Part shown: positions 6,297-13,211 of the stretch, in pieces
Layout of the letters: each line of letters opens with the position of its first letter
Position numbering within the stretch: position 1 is the stretch's first letter
Origin: Oscillospiraceae bacterium
GTDB taxonomy: Bacteria > Bacillota > Clostridia > Oscillospirales > Ruminococcaceae
Assembly (NCBI GenBank): GCA_016296165.1
Contig: JAEDJV010000056.1
Span: 1-14,244, forward strand
Reading direction: 5' to 3'
Length of the DNA: 14,244 nt
Notes under the pieces: model-generated
What the model was told of the DNA's origin: nothing
The model's input: only the letters and a program-made list of their open reading frames with translations
Databases searched by the model: none
Made by a program: the position numbers and the translations under genes

Positions 6297-7250
6297 ATGA
6301 AAAAATATTATCCGGAAGGAATACTGACCGAGAGTCAGGAAAATGAAGACATAATAAACAGCGCTGAAAAGCTGGAAGAGGCACAGCGAAACGGACAGAT
6401 AGTGGAAGCTTATGCTGTTGTCTGTGATAAAGATCACAATCTTATAGTAGATTTGCCTTGCATGAAAGGGATTATACCAAGAATTGACGGCGCAGCGGGG
6501 ATTGAAGACGGAAGTGTAAGGGACATCGCCCTTATATCCAGAGTTAGTAAGCCTGTGTGCTTTAAAGTCAGTGATATTATAAAAGATAAATCGGGAAAGC
6601 CGGATTATGCCCTGTTGTCAAGAAGAGCAGCTCAGGAAGAATGTTATCAGAACTATATTTCACTGCTTAGACCTGGTGATATAATTGATGCGAAGGTAAC
6701 GCACATAGAAAAGTTCGGATGCTTTGTTGATATAGGCTGCGGGATACCATCGCTGATTCCGGTTGACTCCATTTCTGTTTCCAGAATTTCTGATCCTGCT
6801 GATAGATTTAATATATATCAGAATATTAAGGCTATAGTAAAAACCACAGAACAAACAGGCAGATTTCCAAGAATTAATTTAACGCATAAGGAACTTCTAG
6901 GAACCTGGCTTGAAAACGCATCAGTATTCCATGCAGGAGAAACAGTTACCGGTATAATTCGATCTGTTGAGAATTACGGTGTATTTGTTGAACTTGCTCC
7001 CAATCTTGCCGGACTTGCTGAGAACAGGTACAATGTACATGCCGGACAGACTGCAAGCGTTTTTATAAAGGCTTTAATTCCGGATAAGATGAAAGTTAAG
7101 CTGGTAATTGCAGATGCGACCGAACGTGAAATAAAGAACAGGGATATAAAATACTATATCTCCGATAATCATATTGATTACTGGAGATACAGTACAGAAA
7201 ATTCAAATAAAGTTATAGAGACATATTTTACTGATTTTACTGAGACTTGA
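6297..7250 (+). CDS. S1-domain RNA-binding protein (ribosomal protein S1-like)
   Basis: A 317-residue cytosolic protein with S1-type OB folds. The clearest repeat is at about residues 125-196 (LRPGDIIDAKVTHIEKFGCFVDIG, ending in INLTHKE). A second is at about 212-270 (HAGETVTGIIRSVENYGVFVEL..NLAGLAE), and a degenerate N-terminal one at about 34-110. Such proteins bind single-stranded RNA and may act in translation initiation, mRNA stability or stress response. It is shorter than E. coli S1 (six repeats) and resembles the truncated S1-like proteins of Firmicutes, so the exact role is open. The start is secure: AGGAGG lies 5 bases before the ATG. A terminator separates it from the miniprotein gene, and its ribosome site is in an inverted-repeat arm. 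Its 3' end overlaps rarA, which converges on it, by 14 bases. Confidence 0.85.
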   Translation: MKKYYPEGILTESQENEDIINSAEKLEEAQRNGQIVEAYAVVCDKDHNLIVDLPCMKGIIPRIDGAAGIEDGSVRDIALISRVSKPVCFKVSDIIKDKSGKPDYALLSRRAAQEECYQNYISLLRPGDIIDAKVTHIEKFGCFVDIGCGIPSLIPVDSISVSRISDPADRFNIYQNIKAIVKTTEQTGRFPRINLTHKELLGTWLENASVFHAGETVTGIIRSVENYGVFVELAPNLAGLAENRYNVHAGQTASVFIKALIPDKMKVKLVIADATEREIKNRDIKYYISDNHIDYWRYSTENSNKVIETYFTDFTET

Positions 7251-8502
7251 TTTTGTTTCTGTATGCCAGAGCTGCCTGCTCCTGTTTGTTGTCACCGAAC
7301 TGGTAGTAAACCTTGTCTTTGATTTTGTCCGGAAGATACTGTTGAGCTACATAGTGATTTACATAGTTGTGCGGATATTTGTAACCAATTGCGTTGCCAA
7401 GACTGGCAGCACCGGAATAATGTCCGTCTTTGAGATATGCAGGGATATCGCCGTATTCACCATGTCTTACATCGTTAAGAGCTGCGTCAATCGCACATAT
7501 TGCACTGTTTGATTTTGGAGAGGTACAGAGAAGGATAACGGCCTCAGCAAGCGGGATACGTGCTTCCGGCATTCCAAGCTGAAGTGCGGAGTCAACGCAG
7601 GCTTTTACTATCGATATTGCTGTCGGATGCGCCAGCCCGATATCTTCGGAAGCGATAACAAGAAGTCTTCTGCATATTGAAATAAGATCGCCTGCTTCAA
7701 GAAGTCTGGCGAGATAGTGAAGTGCGGCGTTTTCATCAGAACCTCTTATGGATTTTTGTAATGCGGAAATAATATTATAATGCTGCGAGCCGTCTCTGTC
7801 ATAGTTCATATTGCTTCGCTGAGCAAGAGCTTTTACATCTTCAAGTGTTACATTTATGCCATTTTCGTTCGCGGTTCCTGAATACACACTTAATTCAGCG
7901 GTATTTATTGCTTTTCTTACATCTCCTCCGCACGAAAAAGATATATGTTCTATAACGCCGTCTTCAGCGGTTATTTTGTAGTTGTTTTCATTTTCGAGTA
8001 TGCTGTAAGCACGTTTAACAGCTTCTGCAATATCCTCAGCATTGACCGGTTTGAATTCAAAAACGGTTGAACGGCTTATAAGAGCATTGAATACTGCAAA
8101 GTAGGGATTTTCAGTTGTTGAAGCTATAAGAGTAATCTGTCCGTTTTCTATATATTCGAGGAGACTTTGCTGCTGCTTTTTATTCAGATATTGTATCTCA
8201 TCAAGATACAACAGAATTCCGTTGCAGCCTGAAAATGTATTTATATCAGAAATCACACTTCGTATATCTTCTGTCGATGCTGATGTGCCGTTAAGTTTAT
8301 ACAGGCTTTTACTTGTACTTTCTGCAATGATCCGTGCTACAGTAGTTTTTCCGGTACCTGACGGACCGTAAAATATCATGTTTGGAATTTTTCCGTTATT
8401 TATTATTTTTCTCAGAGGTTTATTCTCAGAAAGAAGATGTTTCTGTCCGACAACATCTTCTATTTTTTTTGGCCGGATTCTATCGGCTAGCGGTGATGAC
8501 AT
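7237..8502 (-). CDS. rarA: Replication-associated recombination protein A (AAA+ ATPase)
   Basis: A 421-residue member of the RarA/MgsA/WRNIP1 family, clamp-loader-like AAA+ ATPases that act at stalled replication forks. Visible parts are GPSGTGKTT (Walker A, residues 46-54), LLYLDEIQ (Walker B, Asp101 and Glu102), STTEN (sensor 1, Asn132) and SRSTVF (arginine-finger region, Arg144). The C-terminal part is typical of the family: LARLLEAGDLISICRRLLVIASEDIGLA, then LKDGHYSGA, GYKYPHNY and QQYLP. The length is normal. AAGGA lies about 8 bases before the ATG. It is downstream of glyA in the same orientation, but the glyA terminator lies between them, so rarA probably depends on its own promoter or on readthrough. 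Confidence 0.95.
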   Translation of the reverse strand: MSSPLADRIRPKKIEDVVGQKHLLSENKPLRKIINNGKIPNMIFYGPSGTGKTTVARIIAESTSKSLYKLNGTSASTEDIRSVISDINTFSGCNGILLYLDEIQYLNKKQQQSLLEYIENGQITLIASTTENPYFAVFNALISRSTVFEFKPVNAEDIAEAVKRAYSILENENNYKITAEDGVIEHISFSCGGDVRKAINTAELSVYSGTANENGINVTLEDVKALAQRSNMNYDRDGSQHYNIISALQKSIRGSDENAALHYLARLLEAGDLISICRRLLVIASEDIGLAHPTAISIVKACVDSALQLGMPEARIPLAEAVILLCTSPKSNSAICAIDAALNDVRHGEYGDIPAYLKDGHYSGAASLGNAIGYKYPHNYVNHYVAQQYLPDKIKDKVYYQFGDNKQEQAALAYRNKIKSQ

Positions 8503-8522
8503 TTTTCTAATCCTTCTTTCCG

Positions 8523-8563
8523 AAAAAAATTTTTCAGGGACTTAAAGAATAAGTCCCTGAAAA
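8523..8563 (-). terminator. Rho-independent terminator of glyA
   Basis: A perfect 14-bp stem (8531-8544 with 8550-8563) encloses a 5-base loop. Read on the minus strand it is followed by a run of seven T (8529-8523). It begins 26 bases after the glyA stop and ends about 20 bases before the rarA ATG. Confidence 0.92.
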
Positions 8564-8574
8564 TAAAATGTAAA
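8546..8574 (-). promoter_or_regulatory. Possible rarA promoter embedded in the glyA terminator
   Basis: On the minus strand TTTACA (8574-8569) and TATTCT (8551-8546) are 17 bases apart. Transcription would start near 8539, inside the terminator stem, so this transcript could not form the hairpin. The hexamers are reasonable rather than perfect, and the DNA is AT-rich, so chance is possible. Confidence 0.35.
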
Positions 8575-8589
8575 ATAAGTGTATTAAGA

Positions 8590-9843
8590 TTATTCGTAGA
8601 GAGGATACTTGTTGCAGATAGCTGTTACGCCTTCTCTGATCTTATCAGCACTGTTTTCAAAATCTGTGCATGCAAGATAAATATATTCAGCAATCATCTT
8701 CATATCTTCTTCCTTGAGACCGCGGCTTGTAACAGCTGGTGTACCGATTCTTACACCACTTGTAATAAACGGACTCTGTGGATCGTTTGGAACTGCGTTT
8801 TTGTTTACTGTGATATATACTTCATCAAGTCTGTGTTCGAGTTCCTTACCTGTGATGTTGAATGACTGGAGATCAACAAGCATGAGATGATTGTCAGAAC
8901 CGCCTGAAACAAGGTTAAAGCCTTTTTCCACAAGAGCATCTGCGAGTGCTTTTGCGTTCTTGACAACCTGCTGCTGATATTCTTTAAAGCTGTCCTTAAG
9001 GGCTTCACCGAAACAAACTGCCTTGGCAGCGATTACATGCATAAGAGGGCCGCCCTGAATGCCAGGGAAGATAGCTTTATTTATTTTCTTGGCAAGTTCT
9101 TCATCGTTTGTAAGAATGAGACCGCCTCTTGGTCCTCTGAGAGTTTTGTGTGTTGTTGTTGTTACAACGTCAGCATAAGGAACAGGAGACTGGTGGCAGC
9201 CTGCAGCTACAAGACCGGCAATGTGAGCCATGTCAACCATAAATAATGCTCCGACAGACTTTGCTATTGATGAAATTCTTTCAAAATCAATTGCTCTTGG
9301 GTAAGCACTTGCACCTGCAACGATGAGTTTTGGTTTGTTTTCCTTAGCGAGTTCTTCGAGCTTGTCATAGTCGATTCTTCCGTCATCGCCAAGACCATAT
9401 GAAACGAAGTTGAAGTACTTACCTGACAGGTTTACAGGGGAACCATGTGTGAGGTGACCGCCATGAGCAAGACTCATACCGAGAACTGTATCGCCTGGTT
9501 CGAGAAGAGCGAAGTAAACAGCTGTGTTAGCCTGTGCGCCTGAGTGAGCCTGAACATTTGCGAAGTTAGCACCAAAGAGCTTCTTTGCACGTTCGATAGC
9601 AATGTTTTCAACTACGTCTACACATTCACATCCACCGTAGTAACGCTTGCCAGGATAACCTTCTGCGTACTTGTTGGTAAGTACTGAACCCATAGCAGCC
9701 ATAACTTCAGGGGAAACGATGTTTTCGCTGGCGATAAGTTCGAGGTTTCTTCTCTGACGTCCGAGCTCACTGTTCATTGCTTCTGCAACTTCCGGATCAG
9801 AGTTTGCAATAAATCCGATTGAATCCATAAGATTGTTATACAT
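8590..9843 (-). CDS. glyA: Serine hydroxymethyltransferase
   Basis: A 417-residue cytosolic PLP enzyme that interconverts serine plus tetrahydrofolate with glycine plus 5,10-methylene-tetrahydrofolate, the main source of one-carbon units. TTTHKTLRGPRGG holds the PLP-binding Lys233. Asp204 and His207 in VDMAHIAGL contact the cofactor. LIASENIVSPEV, NKYAEGYPGKRYYGG and SGVRIGTPAVTSRG are further family signatures. The length is typical. AAGGAG lies 12 bases before the ATG, a little far but the only good site. It has its own promoter and a strong terminator, so it is probably monocistronic. It uses the cofactor made by the folate operon in this window. Confidence 0.97.
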   Translation of the reverse strand: MYNNLMDSIGFIANSDPEVAEAMNSELGRQRRNLELIASENIVSPEVMAAMGSVLTNKYAEGYPGKRYYGGCECVDVVENIAIERAKKLFGANFANVQAHSGAQANTAVYFALLEPGDTVLGMSLAHGGHLTHGSPVNLSGKYFNFVSYGLGDDGRIDYDKLEELAKENKPKLIVAGASAYPRAIDFERISSIAKSVGALFMVDMAHIAGLVAAGCHQSPVPYADVVTTTTHKTLRGPRGGLILTNDEELAKKINKAIFPGIQGGPLMHVIAAKAVCFGEALKDSFKEYQQQVVKNAKALADALVEKGFNLVSGGSDNHLMLVDLQSFNITGKELEHRLDEVYITVNKNAVPNDPQSPFITSGVRIGTPAVTSRGLKEEDMKMIAEYIYLACTDFENSADKIREGVTAICNKYPLYE

Positions 9844-9886
9844 AATAGATTGATTCTCCTTCTGAAAAAAATAATTAGATATTATT

Positions 9887-9915
9887 ATTATAAACTATAT
9901 CAGAAATAATTACAA
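9887..9915 (-). promoter_or_regulatory. Sigma-A promoter of glyA
   Basis: On the minus strand TTGTAA (9915-9910) and a perfect TATAAT (9892-9887) are separated by 17 bases, giving a start near 9880 and a leader of under 40 bases. No riboswitch fits in that space. Confidence 0.75.
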
Positions 9916-9963
9916 GGTTATAAAGCAAAAAAAATTGTTATTTTAGTTATTTTAATTATTCTA

Positions 9964-9992
9964 TTGAATTAATAGTATTAAAATGCTATAAT
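9964..9992 (+). promoter_or_regulatory. Sigma-A promoter of lysA
   Basis: TTGAAT (9964-9969) and a perfect TATAAT (9987-9992) are 17 bases apart, with TGC just before the -10 (extended -10). Transcription would start near 10000, about 30 bases before the lysA ATG, too close for a lysine riboswitch. Confidence 0.8.
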
Positions 9993-10028
9993 ATAAGAAG
10001 ATTTTTTTGAAAGGTGAGGAATAAAAAA

Positions 10029-11327
10029 ATGTTTGTATCAGAAAATCTCAGCGTAAATGAAAAAGGTAATCTTACCATAAACGGGGCAGATACAACTGTA
10101 CTTGCAGAAAAGTACGGTACTCCTCTTTATGTTATGGACGAAGACATGATCAGAAAACACTGCCGTACATTCAGAAAAAGTATTGAAACATATTATGACG
10201 GACAGGGAATGGCATGTTTTGCAAGTAAGGCTTTTTCATGCAAGGAAATTTACCGCGTTATGCAGCAGGAAAATATGGGTATTGATGTAGTTTCATCCGG
10301 TGAAATGTATACTGCTTTCAAGGCGGGCTTCGATATGTCAAAAGCAGTTTTTCATGGAAACAACAAATCATCTGAGGAAATTGACATGGCGCTCGAGATG
10401 AAAGTCGGCCGCATAGTTGCTGACAATATTTTTGAACTTGAAACACTGGACAAAAAAGCGAAAGAGAAGGGTGTAAAGATTTCTGTTCTTCTTAGAATAA
10501 AGCCGGGCGTTGATGCACATACTCACAGTTTCATAAGCACAGGCCAGATTGACAGTAAGTTTGGTTTTGCTCTTGAAACCGGAGAAGCGTTTGACGCTGT
10601 GAAGAAAACACTTGAATGTCCGAATCTTGAATTCCGGGGACTTCACTGCCATATCGGATCAAGTATTCTTGATACACAGGGTTTTGTAGCTGCAGCTGAA
10701 ATAATGATGAAGTTCATTAAACAGATTAAGGATGAGCTTGGATTTGAAGTAAGCGAACTTAATCTTGGCGGTGGTTTTGGTATTCGTTATGTGGAGAGCG
10801 ATGATCCGCTTCCGTATGATGAATTTATGAACGCAGTAGCGAAGGTTGTTAATTCATACTGTAAGGAAAACGACGTGAAAAGACCGTTTATTCTCATTGA
10901 ACCGGGCCGTTCAATAGTAGGTCCTGCCGGTATTACTCTCTATACAGTCGGAGGAAGAAAGACTATTCCTGATATCCGTACATATGTTTCAGTTGACGGT
11001 GGTATGTGCGATAATCCAAGATATATTCTGTATCAGGCAGAATATGATGCAGTTGTTGCAAATAAAGCTTCAGAGCCAAAGACAGAAAAGGTAACTATTG
11101 CCGGAAGATGTTGTGAAACAGGTGATATGATTGGTGAAAATATGTCTCTTCAGCACTGTGAACCCGGGGATATAATTGCAGTTTGCGCAACAGGTGCATA
11201 TAATTATTCGATGTCATCCAACTATAACCGTATCTGTAAGCCGGCTGTTGTCTTTGTTAATTCAGATTCTGACAGACTTGTAGTTAAGCGCGAAACACTT
11301 GACGATATAATCAGCAATGATATCTGA
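10029..11327 (+). CDS. lysA: Diaminopimelate decarboxylase
   Basis: A 432-residue fold-III PLP enzyme that decarboxylates meso-diaminopimelate to lysine, the last step of lysine synthesis. The PLP lysine is Lys67 in CFASKAFS. HCHIGS (about residues 206-211), GGGFG (247-251), EPGRS (291-295) and CETGD (362-366, active-site Cys contributed across the dimer) are all present. The C-terminal GAYNYSMSSNYN is characteristic of LysA as against related ornithine/arginine decarboxylases. The frame could start at a GTG (10014), but that codon lies within the ribosome site itself (GGTGAGG); the ATG at 10029 has 9-base spacing and fits the family. It is followed after 21 bases by a small Cys-rich protein gene, probably in one transcript. 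Confidence 0.95.
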   Translation: MFVSENLSVNEKGNLTINGADTTVLAEKYGTPLYVMDEDMIRKHCRTFRKSIETYYDGQGMACFASKAFSCKEIYRVMQQENMGIDVVSSGEMYTAFKAGFDMSKAVFHGNNKSSEEIDMALEMKVGRIVADNIFELETLDKKAKEKGVKISVLLRIKPGVDAHTHSFISTGQIDSKFGFALETGEAFDAVKKTLECPNLEFRGLHCHIGSSILDTQGFVAAAEIMMKFIKQIKDELGFEVSELNLGGGFGIRYVESDDPLPYDEFMNAVAKVVNSYCKENDVKRPFILIEPGRSIVGPAGITLYTVGGRKTIPDIRTYVSVDGGMCDNPRYILYQAEYDAVVANKASEPKTEKVTIAGRCCETGDMIGENMSLQHCEPGDIIAVCATGAYNYSMSSNYNRICKPAVVFVNSDSDRLVVKRETLDDIISNDI

Positions 11328-11348
11328 TCATAATGTGGAGAAAACCGG

Positions 11349-11519
11349 ATGAATGATTGTGATACATGTGCTTACTGTGTTTATGATGAAGAATGGGATG
11401 GATATGTATGCGAAATGAATATAGATGAGGATGAATATTCACGCATTCTTCAGGGACAGTATAAAAGATGCCCTTATTATCGTGATGGTGATGAGTATAA
11501 GATTGCTTCCAAACAGTAA
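11349..11519 (+). CDS. Small Cys-rich protein, DUF6472-like (56 residues)
   Basis: A short acidic protein: MNDCDTCAYCVYDEEWDGYV, then a CEMNIDEDEY segment, and near the end RCPYYRDGDEYKIASKQ. It contains five Cys (positions 4, 7, 10, 21 and 40) in a CxxCxxC, C, CP arrangement that suggests a bound metal. I match it from memory to the DUF6472 family of small clostridial proteins of unknown function; a profile search would settle this. GGAG lies 8 bases before the ATG, the gene starts 21 bases after lysA, and it is followed by a strong terminator, which supports a lysA operon. Nothing in it indicates an enzyme, and a link to lysine synthesis is not shown by position alone. Confidence 0.82.
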   Translation: MNDCDTCAYCVYDEEWDGYVCEMNIDEDEYSRILQGQYKRCPYYRDGDEYKIASKQ

Positions 11520-11566
11520 AATATTTCATTAATTATTTTATTGAAATATATATTCATTTATGATAG

Positions 11567-11617
11567 AATAATAGTGAACGTCAAAAATTTTTTTGAAGTT
11601 CACTATTATTAGTTTTT
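11567..11617 (+). terminator. Long terminator hairpin after the lysA unit
   Basis: AATAATAGTGAAC (11567-11579) pairs exactly with GTTCACTATTATT (11598-11610). Inside, TCAAAAA (11581-11587) pairs with TTTTTGA (11590-11596), with one G-A mismatch between the two helices. The total is about 20 pairs around a 2-base loop. AGTTTTT follows. A weaker 8-bp A/T palindrome (11521-11528 with 11542-11549) lies just upstream. Confidence 0.82.
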
Positions 11618-11632
11618 ACAGTTATATATCTG

Positions 11633-11660
11633 TTGGGTTTGTCGGTTATATTTTTATTAT
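11633..11660 (+). promoter_or_regulatory. Weak candidate promoter of the sortase cassette
   Basis: TTGGGT (11633-11638) and TATTAT (11655-11660) are 16 bases apart, between the terminator of the lysA unit and the first cassette gene. The match is moderate in AT-rich DNA. Some promoter must exist here because a strong terminator lies just upstream. Confidence 0.35.
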
Positions 11661-11704
11661 ATCGGTGAATTTTTATACAGAAAGAAGAGAAAGAAGGTAT
11701 GACA

Positions 11705-12523
11705 ATGAAAAAAGTACTTAGTTCAGTTTCGGCATTTCTCATGGCGGTGACTTTTGCAGCTTGTTATGGAAAAGATTATGTTTCTGCTGCTACAAAAGAG
11801 GATGTAATAGCTGCAGCCAGAGCAGCCGGATTTTCTGAAAGCTATGTTCAGCAGGGGATAAACTATCTGGAGTCAGGAAATTACACTCCGGAGCAGTATG
11901 ATAAGATGATAGCGACTATTAACAGTTATTCCGGAAAAACTGAGGAGGCTATAAGGGATTACCTTGGCGGTGGTTCAAATCCTGATCCGGCCCCACCAGA
12001 AGAAAATATCGAAAATAATTCTCCTTCCGTTACTGAGTCAGAAAATATTCCTGCAGCAGAGCCGGATACACCGGTACAGGACAATAGTGAGACTAATCCT
12101 GACACTCAGCAGCAGAATCCTGCAGTAGTGCCTGAAAAAGATAATTCAGATTTTTCCAGTATGACAGAAGAAGAAAAAAACGATTATATCGCAGGACTTT
12201 CAGCTTCAGAAAAAAATCAGATTATCAAGGATCTTGACAGGGAAACGCAGCTGGAAATAATAGATAGTCTGATTGATGCAAGTTCAAGTCTTGGATTAAA
12301 TGTATCTGTTGACAACCTTACAAAAGACAAGATAGAGTACAGCATAAGAGATAATGAAGGGGGTATTGTCGATATCTCATCTATGGGTGTGATTGTTGAT
12401 GATACTGGTATTGATTATACCATCATTATTTTATGCGCTCTGACATTGATTCTTCTGTCTGCAGGCGGGATTATGGCTTCAGCTGTGTACATGAACAAAA
12501 AGAGCACAGAAAGGAATAACTGA
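11705..12523 (+). CDS. Exported, C-terminally membrane-anchored surface protein next to a sortase
   Basis: A 272-residue protein of no family I can name. A signal peptide (MKKVLSSVSAFLMAVTFAAC) is followed by a helical domain (about residues 30-90, TKEDVIAAARAAGFSESYVQ onward). Next comes a low-complexity Pro/Asn/Gln/Glu spacer (about 91-150), a second acidic helical region (about 151-200), and a short segment ending VDDTGIDY. The end is a hydrophobic helix (about 239-263) and a basic tail (NKKSTERNN). The signal may be cut after VSA; a lipobox reading at FAAC is possible but poor. DDTG plus helix plus basic tail recalls a degenerate sortase signal, though a plain membrane anchor is the alternative. 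The first ATG (11699) is 1 base from AAGAAGG, whereas the ATG at 11705 is 7 bases away and is chosen. The stop overlaps the sortase ATG by one base (TGATG), so the two are probably coupled. Confidence 0.8.
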   Translation: MKKVLSSVSAFLMAVTFAACYGKDYVSAATKEDVIAAARAAGFSESYVQQGINYLESGNYTPEQYDKMIATINSYSGKTEEAIRDYLGGGSNPDPAPPEENIENNSPSVTESENIPAAEPDTPVQDNSETNPDTQQQNPAVVPEKDNSDFSSMTEEEKNDYIAGLSASEKNQIIKDLDRETQLEIIDSLIDASSSLGLNVSVDNLTKDKIEYSIRDNEGGIVDISSMGVIVDDTGIDYTIIILCALTLILLSAGGIMASAVYMNKKSTERNN

Positions 12524-13203
12524 TGGCTGAAAACAAGACAAAAGAATCAGGACGTACTCCGCTGCCGGTAATAATATTAACTCCGATTCTGATTTTCATA
12601 ATATGCGTATCGCTGACCATTCTTATTGGCATAACCCCATATAATAAATTTAATAAATATATTAATATTGCGTTCAGCGACAGGATGCAAAACACAACTT
12701 CAGCTTCTGACAGCCTAATTGTCAGTGATGAAATTAATCATTTTGATAATAATTCCGGTGTGCAGAAAAGCGATAAAGGAACCGTTATATACCCTGAGTT
12801 TGGTGAACAGTATGCTATTCTTTCATGTGAAGCTATAGATTTGTATGTTCCCGTTTACTGGGGCAGCAGTGATGAGCTTCTGAAAAACGGTGCGTGCCAG
12901 CTCTCAGCGTCTGCTGTAATAGGCAGTAGCGGTAATACGGTAATTGATGCACACGTAAATACATTTTTCTCAGAGCTTAATCGCCTGAAAGAAGGCGATA
13001 TCGTAAAACTTTTTACATCTTACGGAGAGTTTACTTATGAAGTAAAAAGTCAGGCTTTGTTTGAGAAAACTGATAAAAAATATATTTCACAGACAAAAGA
13101 AGATAAGCTTACATTATATACCTGTGTTAAACAGGTGCTGGGCTCATCATCGCAGAGACTGGCAGTTATCTGTGAATCGACAGAAAAAGCTTTTTATAAC
13201 TGA
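12523..13203 (+). CDS. Sortase (cysteine transpeptidase)
   Basis: A 226-residue membrane-tethered sortase, the enzyme class that cuts a C-terminal sorting motif and joins the protein to cell wall or to another protein. A single N-terminal membrane helix (about residues 15-37) is followed by a linker and the catalytic beta-barrel outside the cell. The triad is visible: His144 in DAHVNTFFSELNRLKEGD, Cys201 in LTLYTC, and Arg212 in SSQRLAVI. The usual Gly before His is Ala. The subclass is unclear; the length and the TLxTC motif argue against class B. The ATG overlaps the previous stop by one base, with AAGGA 7 bases upstream. Its neighbour upstream is a likely substrate or partner. The next gene starts 8 bases after its stop. 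Confidence 0.9.
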   Translation: MAENKTKESGRTPLPVIILTPILIFIICVSLTILIGITPYNKFNKYINIAFSDRMQNTTSASDSLIVSDEINHFDNNSGVQKSDKGTVIYPEFGEQYAILSCEAIDLYVPVYWGSSDELLKNGACQLSASAVIGSSGNTVIDAHVNTFFSELNRLKEGDIVKLFTSYGEFTYEVKSQALFEKTDKKYISQTKEDKLTLYTCVKQVLGSSSQRLAVICESTEKAFYN

Positions 13204-13211
13204 GGTGTGTG

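Noticed and set aside
6025..6300. A 91-codon plus-strand frame overlapping the miniprotein gene and terminator
   Set aside because: It lacks a ribosome site and runs through the terminator hairpin and the S1 leader; the frame at 6003 has the GGAGG site and a sensible product.
11311..11529. A minus-strand open frame encoding a His-rich peptide that looks like a metal-binding protein
   Set aside because: It is the antisense of the DUF6472-like gene and the end of lysA; the His codons mirror Asp/Glu-rich codons of the real gene, and it has no ribosome site.
11521..11549. 8-bp A/T palindrome as a separate terminator or operator
   Set aside because: It is short, pure A/T apart from one pair, has no T-run, and sits next to a much stronger hairpin.
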